64,000 bases of DNA from BM003 sp963699835. GTDB taxonomy: Bacteria; Pseudomonadota; Gammaproteobacteria; Steroidobacterales; BM003. The DNA lies in assembly GCA_963699835.1 (NCBI GenBank), contig CAVOVJ010000006.1, positions 345,512 through 409,511 on the forward strand, written 5' to 3'. Below, one piece after another: positions 1 to 8,522 of this stretch. Below the pieces are notes generated by a model. That model saw only the letters and a program-made list of their open reading frames with translations, was not told the DNA's origin and made no database searches. The first letter of the stretch is position 1. Each line of letters begins with the position of its first letter. A program made the position numbers and the translations under genes.

Positions 1-247
1 GGCGTCTCGCCGGCGCGCGCGCCACAGGCCATACAGGCTTATCAGCAACCAGAACGACTCGACTATCACCGCGGACAGGTTGAAGTCGTACATCAGCGAG
101 AATCAGAACCAGCGCCGCACCGGCGGCGTTGGCGAGGGAGTATTGGGGCTGCGATGCCCGCATGCGCCCGGTCTGCAACAGCAGATAGCTCACCAGGATC
201 AAGGTCACCCCGATCATGCCGACCAGGTTGTGCCAGTGCGCGCTCAT
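1..247 (-). CDS. CBU_0592-family small membrane protein (partial, frameshifted)
   Basis: Starts with an ATG at 245-247 that overlaps the TGA of the upstream ACT-domain gene (ATGA), so the two are translationally coupled, and runs off the window at base 1. The N-terminal half reads MSAHWHNLVGMIGV then a hydrophobic helix ending in LLLQTGR. After about residue 45 the frame must shift near base 100 to continue as MYDFNLSAVIVESFWLL, which is the usual C-terminal helix of CBU_0592-type proteins. These are short, probably two- or three-helix membrane proteins of unknown function. The shift is a single-base indel and probably a sequencing error. Family assignment rests on the YSLAN and YDFNL segments seen here. 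Confidence 0.55.
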   Translation of the reverse strand, partial: MSAHWHNLVGMIGVTLILVSYLLLQTGRMRASQPQYSLANAAGAALVLILADVRLQPVRGDSRVVLVADKPVWPVARAPARR

Positions 248-674
248 GACGATCTCGCGGCGCTTGCCATGTCCTGCAGCAATGCGAGCGCCCGGCGTGC
301 CTTGTGCGGCGGCACGAACAGATGATCGTGGTGGATCGCCGAGAAAACGTTGACCGGGATTTGCGCCTGCGCCAGCTGCGCGCTGACCGCGGCTATCAGG
401 CCGACTGCGTCGAGAGCGGAGAAAACGCCCAAGGTGATTCGGGCGCAACGCACTATCGGCGTGAAACCGAGATCGGCGGCACGGTCGCTGCTCAGTATCA
501 GCGTAGTGCCCTCCGTTTCGCGAAAGCTTGCGAGAATGTCCGCGGCCGCCGGAACCGGCAGCGTTTCGTCGAGTCGTACGAACACATACTCGTTGACGTC
601 GAGCCGCGGGCTGAGGCCAGCGATAAGCTCGGCCAGAGATGCGAGGGCGCGGGTGAACGATCTGTAGCTGTCAT
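244..674 (-). CDS. ACT-domain protein (ACT_3/ACT_7 type)
   Basis: The body (LAELIAGLSPRLDVNEYVFV, later EGTTLIL, then VFSALDAVGLIAAVS and IHHDHLFVPP) matches the two-domain ACT proteins related to the regulatory part of aspartate kinase. These are about 130-140 aa and of unknown ligand. The reading frame is open back to base 801, which would overlap the divergent epimerase gene, so an internal start is likely. The best candidate is the ATG at 672-674, preceded by AGGAAA at good spacing, which needs a one-base indel near 655 to join the conserved body. A GTG in frame at 706-708 is the alternative. The stop overlaps the start of the next minus-strand gene. Function unknown; amino-acid binding is an inference from the fold. 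Confidence 0.7.
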
Positions 675-772
675 CGGGTTGGTTTCCTGCGGGTGTCCGG
701 CCGGCCACATGATACTGCGGCACCAGCCACGCAGCTTCACCGCGAACCTGCGGTTGCTGGTAGCATGCGCCG

Positions 773-1975
773 ATGTCGAGGCATATCGTCGCTGTTACCA
801 CGTCCCGTGCGGATTACGGCCACCTGTACTGGCCACTCTGTTATCTGGCGCGTCAGAACGGCGTCAGGGTGACCCTGGCGGTGACCGCCGCACATCTGTC
901 GCCGGAATTCGGTCACACCGCGGACCAGATTGCGGCGATCGAAGGTGTCGAGGTCGTCGAGGTCGAGTCATTGCTCAGCTCCGATACCGATGTGGGCATG
1001 GCCAAGACAATCGCAGTGACGGCGCTGGGAATGACGGAACTGCTGGCGCAGCGGAGACCGGATCTGCTGTTGTTGATTGCGGATCGCTACGAGAATATGG
1101 CGGCGGCCTCGGTTGCGCTGACGTTGAGAATACCGATCGCGCACATCGAGGGCGGTGATGTCAGCGAGGGCGCGATCGACGATGCAGTGCGCAATGCGCT
1201 GACCAAGCTCAGTCACATCCACTTTACCCCGACCGAGCCGGCCCGGCAAAGGGTGCTGGCGATGGGAGAGGAAGACTGGCGGGTGCACTGCGTCGGCGCG
1301 CCGAGTCTCGACCTTCTGACCCACCAGGCGCTGCTTGAGCGGGCGCAACTGGATGCGGCGCTGGGTATTTCGGTGGCGGCGCCGCTGGTCGTCGCGCTGC
1401 ACCCGCTGACGTTGGCGCGCGATACGCTGGTGGAATGTGAGGCGGTGTTTGCCGCGCTTGCGTGCCTCGATGGTCAGATCGTGTTCTGTTTTCCCAACGC
1501 GGATGCGGGGAGCCGGCGCCTGCGCGAACTGGCGTTGGCGTTCTGTGCCGGGCGCGACGACGCAGCACTTTTCGTCAACCTGGAACCACGCGTGTACTGG
1601 AGCCTGTTGCGCCGGGCGCGAGCGCTGATCGGAAATTCGTCCAGTGGCATCATGGAGACGCCCTCGCTGGGTCTGCCCTGCGTCAATATCGGGGAGCGCC
1701 AGCGCGGCCGCCTGCGCGCCGCCAACATCGTCGACGTGGCGGCTGCCGCCGATGCGATCGTCGCGGCAGTGGAGCATGCACTGACGCCGGGGTTTGCAAA
1801 GTCCGTGGAGGGAATTCGCAATCCCTACGGTGACGGCAGGGCGGGTGAGCGGATCGCGGAAATCCTCTCGCTGGTGGAGCTCGATGCGCGCCTGTTGGCA
1901 AAACGTGCGCTCGCGGTCGAGCCGCTGCCAGGGCGCCCGGGAGAGTGGTTTTTCGTCCGCCGGGGAAAACCCTAG
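773..1975 (+). CDS. neuC: UDP-N-acetylglucosamine 2-epimerase, hydrolysing (NeuC type)
   Basis: A 400-aa protein of the epimerase_2 family, which converts UDP-GlcNAc to ManNAc plus UDP as the first step towards sialic or related nonulosonic acids. The N-terminus TSRADYGHLYW is typical of NeuC-like enzymes. The ADRYE segment, HIEGGD, the GNSSSGIMETPSLGLP stretch and the following GERQRGR are the conserved substrate-contact motifs of the C-terminal half. Length is normal and the frame is intact. No neuB, neuA or glycosyltransferase lies nearby, so it stands alone here. It is divergent from the ACT-domain gene. Whether the product feeds a sialic-acid, legionaminic-acid or other sugar pathway cannot be told from this window. 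Confidence 0.85.
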   Translation: MSRHIVAVTTSRADYGHLYWPLCYLARQNGVRVTLAVTAAHLSPEFGHTADQIAAIEGVEVVEVESLLSSDTDVGMAKTIAVTALGMTELLAQRRPDLLLLIADRYENMAAASVALTLRIPIAHIEGGDVSEGAIDDAVRNALTKLSHIHFTPTEPARQRVLAMGEEDWRVHCVGAPSLDLLTHQALLERAQLDAALGISVAAPLVVALHPLTLARDTLVECEAVFAALACLDGQIVFCFPNADAGSRRLRELALAFCAGRDDAALFVNLEPRVYWSLLRRARALIGNSSSGIMETPSLGLPCVNIGERQRGRLRAANIVDVAAAADAIVAAVEHALTPGFAKSVEGIRNPYGDGRAGERIAEILSLVELDARLLAKRALAVEPLPGRPGEWFFVRRGKP

Positions 1976-2021
1976 CGAGGAATTTTCCCGGCGACATTCG
2001 CAACCGGGCAGCCGCTACGAT

Positions 2022-2474
2022 TCAGAGCTGTCGCGCGCGCACCATAAGCCGCGTCAGCAGCCGGTCGAGGTGGCGCCGGTCACGCTCATCGAGACTGTCG
2101 AGAAGTTGGTTTTCGAACTCCATCGCAAGCGGTGCTATGCGGCGGTAGAGGCGGTCGCCGGCAGCGCTCAGCTGCAGCAATGAGCGGCGGCGGTCAGTCT
2201 TGTCGGACCTGCGCCGCAGATATCCGGCCGACTGCAGGCGAGCGAGAGCGCGGCTGACGGCTACCTTGTCCATCGCAGTCCGCTCCGCAACCGCCCCGGC
2301 GGTGAGACCCGGGAAGCGGCCGAGTACCGCCATGACCCGCCATTCCGGGATAGTCAGCTTGAAGCGCTCCACATAGCTCGATGCGATCGCCGCGCTGACC
2401 GTGTTGGAAAGTAGCGACAGGCGATATGGCAGAAACTCATCAAGTTCGAGTAGAGTGTGGTCGCGGGTGTTCAT
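2022..2474 (-). CDS. MarR-family transcriptional regulator
   Basis: A 150-aa winged-helix regulator. Residues about 40-110 carry the MarR core: IPEWRVMAVLGRFPGLTAGAVAERTAMDKVAVSRALARLQSAGYL, split here only by its helices, then the wing DKTDRRRSLLQLSAAG. It is divergently transcribed from hppD with 103 bp between the start codons, and that gap holds two near-identical palindromes. The arrangement suggests a local repressor of tyrosine/homogentisate catabolism responding to an aromatic intermediate. The effector is not shown by the sequence. Start ATG at 2472-2474. Confidence 0.92.
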   Translation of the reverse strand: MNTRDHTLLELDEFLPYRLSLLSNTVSAAIASSYVERFKLTIPEWRVMAVLGRFPGLTAGAVAERTAMDKVAVSRALARLQSAGYLRRRSDKTDRRRSLLQLSAAGDRLYRRIAPLAMEFENQLLDSLDERDRRHLDRLLTRLMVRARQL

Positions 2475-2491
2475 CGGCGCCGGTTGAATTC

Positions 2492-2526
2492 GTTTCAGAT
2501 GAAACTATAATTGTTTCGCCTGAAAC
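2492..2526. promoter_or_regulatory. Tandem palindromic operators between marR and hppD
   Basis: Two inverted repeats lie in the divergent gap: GTTTCAGATGAAAC at 2492-2505, a perfect palindrome, and GTTTCGCCTGAAAC at 2513-2526, with the same GTTTC/GAAAC arms. Their centres are 21 bp apart, about two helical turns, so two dimers would sit on one face of the DNA. MarR proteins usually bind such palindromes near their own promoters. I infer these are the operators for the adjacent regulator, acting on its own gene and on hppD. Confidence 0.75.
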
Positions 2527-2577
2527 AAATCAAGCCTCGCGGCGACCGCCGCGAGCAGCGCTCCGGGAGGAGAACCA

Positions 2578-3630
2578 ATGACGAATTTTTTCGACAACCC
2601 CATGGGCACGAATGGTTTCGAGTTCGTGGAGTATGCAGCACCCGATCCGGGGCTGTTGCGTGAGTTGTTCACGAAGCTCGGATTCCCGGTAACCGCGCGC
2701 CATCGCAGCAAGGACGTTACGTTGCATCGTCAGGGCGATATCAATTTCATCATCAATGCCGAGGCCGACAGCTTTGCGCAGAACTTTGCGCTCGAGCACG
2801 GGCCGTGTGTTTGCGCCATGGCGTTTCGGGTGCGCGATGCCGCGGCGGCGTTCCAGCGCGCAGTCGAGATGGGGGCCACGCCGTTCGATTCCGATGTCGG
2901 GCCAATGGAACTGAACATTCCGGCGATAGAAGGTATCGGCGGCAGCGTGATTTACCTGGTTGACCGCTATGGCGACCATACCATCTACGATGTCGATTTC
3001 GAGCCGGTGGATTCGCCCGACGCGGCAGGGGGTGTCGGTCTGACCTATATCGACCACCTGACTCACAACGTGTACCGCGGGAACATGGACAAGTGGTCCG
3101 GATTCTATGAACGACTGTTCAATTTCCGCGAAATTCGCTACTTCGATATCGAGGGTCAGCGTACCGGTCTGCTGAGCCGGGCGATGACCAGCCCGTGCGG
3201 GAAGATTCGCATACCGATAAACGAGTCCCAGGATGACAAATCGCAGATCGAGGAATACCTGCGCGAGTATCGTGGCGAGGGTATTCAACACGTTGCGCTC
3301 GGTACCGATGACATTTATGCGTCGGTCGACCGCATGCTTGCGAACGGAGTGGAATTTCAGGATACGCCGGCGACTTATTACGAGCAGATCGACGCGCGCG
3401 TGGCCGGACATGGCGAGGACGTCGCCGCAATGCAGAGCCGCGGCATCCTGATCGACGGTGCGCCGACCGAGGATCAGGGCCTGTTGCTGCAGATTTTTAC
3501 CAAAAACGTGATCGGCCCGATTTTCTTCGAGATCATTCAGCGCAAGGGTAACGAGGGTTTCGGTGAGGGCAATTTCCGTGCATTGTTCGAGTCGATCGAA
3601 CTCGACCAGATGCGCCGCGGCGTGATCTGA
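2578..3630 (+). CDS. hppD: 4-hydroxyphenylpyruvate dioxygenase
   Basis: A 350-aa Fe(II)-dependent dioxygenase that turns 4-hydroxyphenylpyruvate into homogentisate, step two of tyrosine breakdown. It has the two-barrel vicinal oxygen chelate fold. The three iron ligands are visible as His in IDHLTHNV, His in IQHVAL and Glu in FFEIIQRKG. The C-terminal GFGEGNFRALFESIE is the family's active-site gate helix. Start ATG at 2578 follows a GGGAGGAG ribosome-binding site. maiA starts directly at its stop codon, so the two form an operon. homogentisate dioxygenase and fumarylacetoacetase are not in the window. Confidence 0.96.
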   Translation: MTNFFDNPMGTNGFEFVEYAAPDPGLLRELFTKLGFPVTARHRSKDVTLHRQGDINFIINAEADSFAQNFALEHGPCVCAMAFRVRDAAAAFQRAVEMGATPFDSDVGPMELNIPAIEGIGGSVIYLVDRYGDHTIYDVDFEPVDSPDAAGGVGLTYIDHLTHNVYRGNMDKWSGFYERLFNFREIRYFDIEGQRTGLLSRAMTSPCGKIRIPINESQDDKSQIEEYLREYRGEGIQHVALGTDDIYASVDRMLANGVEFQDTPATYYEQIDARVAGHGEDVAAMQSRGILIDGAPTEDQGLLLQIFTKNVIGPIFFEIIQRKGNEGFGEGNFRALFESIELDQMRRGVI

Positions 3631-4285
3631 GTGCGGCTTTACAGTTACTGGCGTTCGTCGTCTGCCTACCGGGTGCGGATTGCGCTCAATCTCAAGGGTC
3701 TCGACTACGAGACGATACCGGTGCACCTCGTTCGCGACGGCGGTGAGCAGCACAGTGAGAGCTTTCGTCGGGTTAACCCACAACAACTGGTTCCGGCGCT
3801 GGAATGGCAAAACACCGTCATCACGCAGTCGTTCGCGATCAGTCGAATTCCTCGAGGATCGCTGGCCGGCGCCACCGTTATTGCCTGCCGATGCAGGTGC
3901 GCGCGCGAGAGTCCGCTCGCTTGCCCAGTTGGTTGCCTGCGAGATTCAGCCGCTCAATAATTTGCGTGTGCTCATCGAACTGCGGCAACGCTTCGGCGCC
4001 AATGAGGAACAGGTTCGCCACTGGTATCAGCACTGGCTGGGGCTCGGTTTCTCGGCGCTCGAAGCCGAGCTTCGGCGCACCGCCGCGAGCGCTGATTTTT
4101 GTGGCGGTAACACTCCAGGCATGGCGGACGCGTTTCTCATTCCGCAGGTTTACAATGCGCGGCGCTACGACTTCGATCTGACCGCCTATCCCGAGATCGA
4201 GCGTATCGACGCAAACTGCGCCAACCACCCGGCATTCATCGCCGCCGCACCGGAAAATCAGCCGGACGCCCCTGAGATTAAGTAG
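3631..4285 (+). CDS. maiA: Maleylacetoacetate isomerase (frameshifted)
   Basis: A GST-superfamily zeta-class enzyme that isomerises maleylacetoacetate to fumarylacetoacetate in tyrosine degradation. It starts with GTG right after the hppD stop. The N-terminal thioredoxin-like domain shows SYWRSSSAYRVRIALNLKG with the catalytic SSxS-type loop, then NPQQLVPALE. Near base 3838 the frame must move by one base so that AI continues as EFLEDRWPAPPLLP and then the helical domain (CEIQPLNNLRVL, NTPGMADAFLIPQVYNARR) to the stop at 4285. Both halves are well conserved, so a single inserted base from sequencing is more likely than a dead gene. Reconstructed length is about 217 aa, normal for the family. 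Confidence 0.88.
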
Positions 4286-4365
4286 CATTAGCTGTTTGTA
4301 AACACGCGACTGAAGGTCGAAATGCTAGTAAGCTCTTAAGCTCTGGCGACAGGGAGGCCGTGAGC

Positions 4366-6790
4366 ATGGAATTGCTCGATATCGCCGCCATCTGGGGCGC
4401 GATACTGGTTGTGGTCGTGGCCGTTCTGGTTTATCTGCAGACCGGAGGCGCTGGTGTGGGCGGTCTGTTCGCTGGCGCTCATAAGCGGGTTTGCGCTGCT
4501 GGCGCGCCCCGACTGGTGGGTAGTTGCGGGACTGACGCTCTCCTTCCTGATTCCGTTCTGTGTCCTCGCGATACCGCGATTTCGGCGACCCCTGATCAGC
4601 GACCGGCTTTCCGGGCGATTCTCGGGTGCGCAGCCGCGCACGGCGGAGCGCGGCGATTCCATCTGGTGCAGCGAGTTGTTTCGCATGCGCTCCGGATGGC
4701 GCGAGATTCTGCGTTTTCCGCGAACCCAGCTGACGACCGAGGAACGCGAATGTATCGCCGGGCCTGTCGAGGCGCTGTGTGAAGGCCTGATCGAATCGGC
4801 GCCACAGCGACAATTGTCTCCATTGGAGCCGACAACATGGTCGGCGTTGGCCGCGGACGGATTGCTCGGACTTGATCTTCCGGCGGCGTTTGGAGGGCGC
4901 GCCTTTTCACCTGTCGGTGTGGCCGCCGTCGTCGAAAAAATCGCGTCGCGCAATCTCAGCATCGCACTCTGCGTCGGATCGCCGGCTGCCACGATGGCGC
5001 GCACGCTGCTACTTGAATTCGGCACGGAAGGGCAGCAACAGATTCTCACTGAAGTGGTCAGGGGCAACGAGATCCTGACGCTGGTCTCGGCGCCAACGCG
5101 CGATGGCGCGGTTGCCGGCCGCCCGGCGGGTCGGGCGCTGGTCCGCCGCGAGCAACAGGGCCAGGGGCCGGCTCAGCTCGGGCTGACGATGGAATTCGAA
5201 TTGCATTGCGTGGAACTGGCACCGGTGGCGTCGATGTTTCTGATCGTCGTGGATATCGAGGATCCGAACGATCTTATTGGTGATGGCATCGATCTGCGCC
5301 GTGCGGTGATTCTGGTCCCGGCCGATTGTGCCGGTGTTTCCAGGGGTAGTCGTCACGATCTTGCGCGTCTGTCGTTTCCGTTCGGAACCGTGTCCGGACG
5401 TCAGGTTAACGTGCCACTTTGCAACGTGCTCGGTGGCAGCGTTGATTGCGGGGCGGTTGTCGACCGGCTGGCAGACGTTTCGCCTTGGGCGTTGTTTTGG
5501 AGTTCGGCGGATGCCGCCGCAGCAAAAGTCTCGAGTCGCTGTGCTGGCGCGATGGCGCGGATCTCGGGGATGTGGGGCCCGGTCGGCAACGAACGTGCCG
5601 GCGCGGCCCGTACGCTCGGCAAGATGGCTGCCGCCACCTATGCGCTCGATGCATCGCGACGAATGACGCTGTCGCGGATCAGCCAGCACGGCGTTGATGC
5701 AGGCCTGGCATCACTGCTGAAGGTGCTGGTTTCGGCGCGCGGGCGTCGGGTCATGGATGCCGGCCTCGACATTCATGGCGCCACGGCGATTTGTCGCGGG
5801 CCGACCAACCTCGTCGCCGAAGTACAGAAATACCCGGCGTTATCGGCGAGCCTGGGCGGTAGCGATCAGCAGTTACGGGGGCGCTATGTGTTTCAGCGTT
5901 CGGCCCTCGCCCAGCATCCCTATCTTGGCGAAATGCTCGCGGCCGCCGGGACCGGACACGCTCCTGGCGACCGGGCCCGTTTCGACCGCCTGGTGGGGCG
6001 CCAGCTTGCCCGGGTTGCGAACCGGCTTCTACGCGCGCTGGCGATGGGCTGGAGCGGGGCATGGCTGGCGCCGCGCCCGACCCGGATGCCCGGTTTGCAT
6101 CGACTCGCGCGGCAAACAACCCGGCTTGCTGCTGCTTGCGCGTTGACTGTCGAGTTGCTGATTTTGCACAAAGGCGCAAAGCTGCTTGAGGATTCCCGTG
6201 TCGCCTCGCGGCTTGCCGAAATTGCTGCCGAGCTGTTTGCCGCAGCGGCCGTAGTGCGCCGCTACAAGCTCGGCGGCCAGGAGGATACGGAACTGCCTCT
6301 CGCAGCACACGCGATAGTCGCGAGCTTGGCCGCGGCTCAATTGCAGTTGCGCCAACTGCTCGGGAACAACTCTCCGCGCTGGCTTCACGCAACGGTGCGC
6401 TGCGTTGCTTTTCCTTTTGGCTGGCCGTTCTTCGCGGAGAGTGACCAGGCCGAATTGCAGGCGGCGCATGCGTTGGTGGTGCCTTCAACGGTGCGAGACC
6501 GCCTGACCGCAGGCATTTTCTGGAGCGGCAATCGGCGCGACGCGCTGGCGCGGCTCGAGAACGCGCTCGCGCGGATAAACGCCATCACACCGCTGGCGGA
6601 AAAACTGCACAGCGGCGAGCGGGTCGGGTTGATCCACGGCGCCGATCTCGAGGAGAAACTGGCCAGTGCCGAGGCGGCGCGATTGTTCGCGGCGAGCGAT
6701 GCGCAGCTGCTGCGTGAGGCGGACGCTTTGCGCCGCGAAGTGATGGCAATGGACGTCGTCGATGAGCGCCTGGAATCAGTCGGCCAGTAG
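4366..6790 (+). CDS. FadE-like acyl-CoA dehydrogenase, membrane-anchored (frameshifted; catalytic Glu absent)
   Basis: About 808 aa, the size of E. coli FadE, with an N-terminal pair of membrane helices (AAIWGAILVVVVAVLV and VVAGLTLSFLIPFCVLAI), an acyl-CoA dehydrogenase core and a long C-terminal helical part like the DUF1974 region of FadE. ATG at 4366 has AGGGAGG eight bases upstream. One base must be gained or lost near 4452 (after LQTGGA) to join the first helix to the rest. The position matching FadE's VEGAN catalytic motif reads LGGSDQ here, followed by the expected spacing to QHPYLGEML, so the base Glu appears to be replaced by Gly. The protein is divergent overall. It overlaps the convergent thioredoxin-like gene by 15 bp. 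Expected role would be fatty acyl-CoA oxidation, but activity is doubtful. Confidence 0.8.
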
Positions 6791-7327
6791 TGTACGCCAG
6801 CGTAGTCCAAGATAGGTCGTGTAGCCGAAATCACGGCTGACGATCGCGCCGTCGGAATCGATCACGTAGTAAGTCGGAAACCCCGGCACTCTGAAATCCC
6901 GCGCGGTGGCCGCTGTTCCCAGCAGCACGGGAACGTCGAGGCTGTGGCGGCGGGCGAAAGCGCGCACTGCGCCATCGTCCTCATAGCTCAGCGCGATCAT
7001 CACGATGTTGAGATCGTCTGCCGCGACCGCGGCGCGCAGATGCTGGATATTGCTCGCCGACACGGAACAGATCCGGCACCATGGCGCGAAGAAGTAGAGC
7101 AACGTCGGGCGGCCATGCAGATCTGCCAGATCGACGATTTCGCCGCTAAGATCCTGCAGCCGGAACGGTGGCGCCGCGGCGGCGTCCGCGGGCAGGAGAT
7201 CGCGGGTCTGGTACCAGCGCACCGCGACGACGACCAGTGCAATGAGGGCCAACTCCGGCCACAAACGGCTGCCCCCGGTGGCGGCCTGGCCCCATCGTTT
7301 CAGGCGCGTGGCCATGGCGTTGATCAT
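6776..7327 (-). CDS. Membrane-anchored thioredoxin-like (TlpA/ResA-type) protein
   Basis: A 183-aa protein with an N-terminal signal anchor (LWPELALIALVVVAVRWY) and a periplasmic thioredoxin fold. The redox motif is CRIC in FFAPWCRICSVS, followed by the cis-Pro loop FRVPGFPTYYVID. This is the layout of TlpA/ScsD-like disulfide reductases that keep cysteines of exported proteins reduced. Its start overlaps the zapE stop (ATGA at 7324-7327), so the two are co-translated. An alternative start five codons in (MATRLKRWG) is possible. Partner protein unknown. Confidence 0.85.
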   Translation of the reverse strand: MINAMATRLKRWGQAATGGSRLWPELALIALVVVAVRWYQTRDLLPADAAAAPPFRLQDLSGEIVDLADLHGRPTLLYFFAPWCRICSVSASNIQHLRAAVAADDLNIVMIALSYEDDGAVRAFARRHSLDVPVLLGTAATARDFRVPGFPTYYVIDSDGAIVSRDFGYTTYLGLRWRTLLAD

Positions 7328-8487
7328 GGCAGATGCTCGCGGGCAAGATAGTCGTGCGACTGCATTTCGGTCAGCCGGCTTTCGGTGCGGCGAAACTCAA
7401 ACTCGAGACGGCGGCCGCGATAGAGCGTGGTCAGGGCCGTCGCGGCCGAGAGTATCAACTTCACATTGCGGTCGTAGAACTCGTCGACCAGACTGATGAA
7501 ACGCCGCGCTTCGTTCTCGGTTTCGCCTGTGAGCACCGGCACACCGGAGACGAGGACAGTATGAAAACAACGTGCGATTTCGATGTAGTCGGCCGCATTG
7601 CGTGGCCCGCCGCATATTTCAGCGAAATCGAACCACACGACACCATCGGCGAGGCGGCGGGTCGCCAGTGAGCGGCCATTGAGCTTCAGCGTCATGTCGT
7701 CGCGTCCGGTGTCGGGTGCGATCGCATTGAAGCTGCGCAACAGGTTGTGATCAGCCTCATGATCGAGCGGGCTGTGGTAGATCTCTGCCTGCTCCAATGC
7801 ACGCAGACGATAATCGGTGGTGTTTTGCAAATGGACGACATCGGTGTGCTGCTCGATCAGATCTATGGTCGGCAGGAAGCGGGATCGCTGCAGGCCGTCG
7901 CGATAGAGGTCACGCGGAGCGACATTGGATGTCGCAACCAGGCTGACACCACGCTGGAACAGGCCCGCGAACAGGTTGCCCAGAATCATCGCGTCAGCGA
8001 TATCCGAAACGAAAAACTCGTCGAAACAGATTATTCGCACTTGCCGCGCCAGCCTGTCGGCAACCCTGTCTAGCGGTGATTCCACATGATCCAGTCGCTT
8101 CAGTTGTTCATGGATGCCGAACATAAAACGATGAAAATGGGTCCGCAGGCCGGTCCCGGCGGGCAGGCACGCGTGGAACAGATCAACAAGAAAGGTCTTG
8201 CCGCGGCCGACCCCGCCCCACAGATACAGACCGCGCAATGGTTCTATCGCCGTGTGTCCCGGCCTGATGCGTAACAGCAGGCGGTCGAGCGCTCCATAGC
8301 GCGGAGCGTCCGGCAGCGCCTGGGACAGCGCTTGAAGATAGCGCAGGACTTCGCGCTGGGCAGGGTCCGGCTTGATCTTACCGGCGTCGACGAGCGCGCG
8401 GTAACGCGCTTCGGGTGTCAGTGGGGTCCTGGCGCCGCTCTCGCGAATCACCGCACCGCCATGGTCAGGCGCCTCACGCATGTTCAA
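7324..8487 (-). CDS. zapE: Cell division protein ZapE (AFG1-like ATPase)
   Basis: A 387-aa AAA-type P-loop ATPase. The Walker A is GGVGRGKT in LYLWGGVGRGKTFLVDLF, the Walker B lies in IICFDEFFVSDIADAMIL, and a sensor region in VSLVATSNVAPRDLY. This matches ZapE/AFG1, which in E. coli destabilises FtsZ and is tied to division under stress. Length is normal for the family. It sits downstream of acetoacetyl-CoA synthetase, 35 bp away, and overlaps the thioredoxin-like gene. The link with acyl-CoA metabolism is probably only positional. Confidence 0.93.
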   Translation of the reverse strand: MNMREAPDHGGAVIRESGARTPLTPEARYRALVDAGKIKPDPAQREVLRYLQALSQALPDAPRYGALDRLLLRIRPGHTAIEPLRGLYLWGGVGRGKTFLVDLFHACLPAGTGLRTHFHRFMFGIHEQLKRLDHVESPLDRVADRLARQVRIICFDEFFVSDIADAMILGNLFAGLFQRGVSLVATSNVAPRDLYRDGLQRSRFLPTIDLIEQHTDVVHLQNTTDYRLRALEQAEIYHSPLDHEADHNLLRSFNAIAPDTGRDDMTLKLNGRSLATRRLADGVVWFDFAEICGGPRNAADYIEIARCFHTVLVSGVPVLTGETENEARRFISLVDEFYDRNVKLILSAATALTTLYRGRRLEFEFRRTESRLTEMQSHDYLAREHLP

Positions 8488-8522
8488 TGTCCCCGCCGTG
8501 GCGGTCCCTGGCCTGTGCTGGG

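Noticed and set aside
2530..3810. A 426-codon minus-strand frame across hppD
   Set aside because: Antisense to a full-length, motif-complete dioxygenase and without any recognisable domain.
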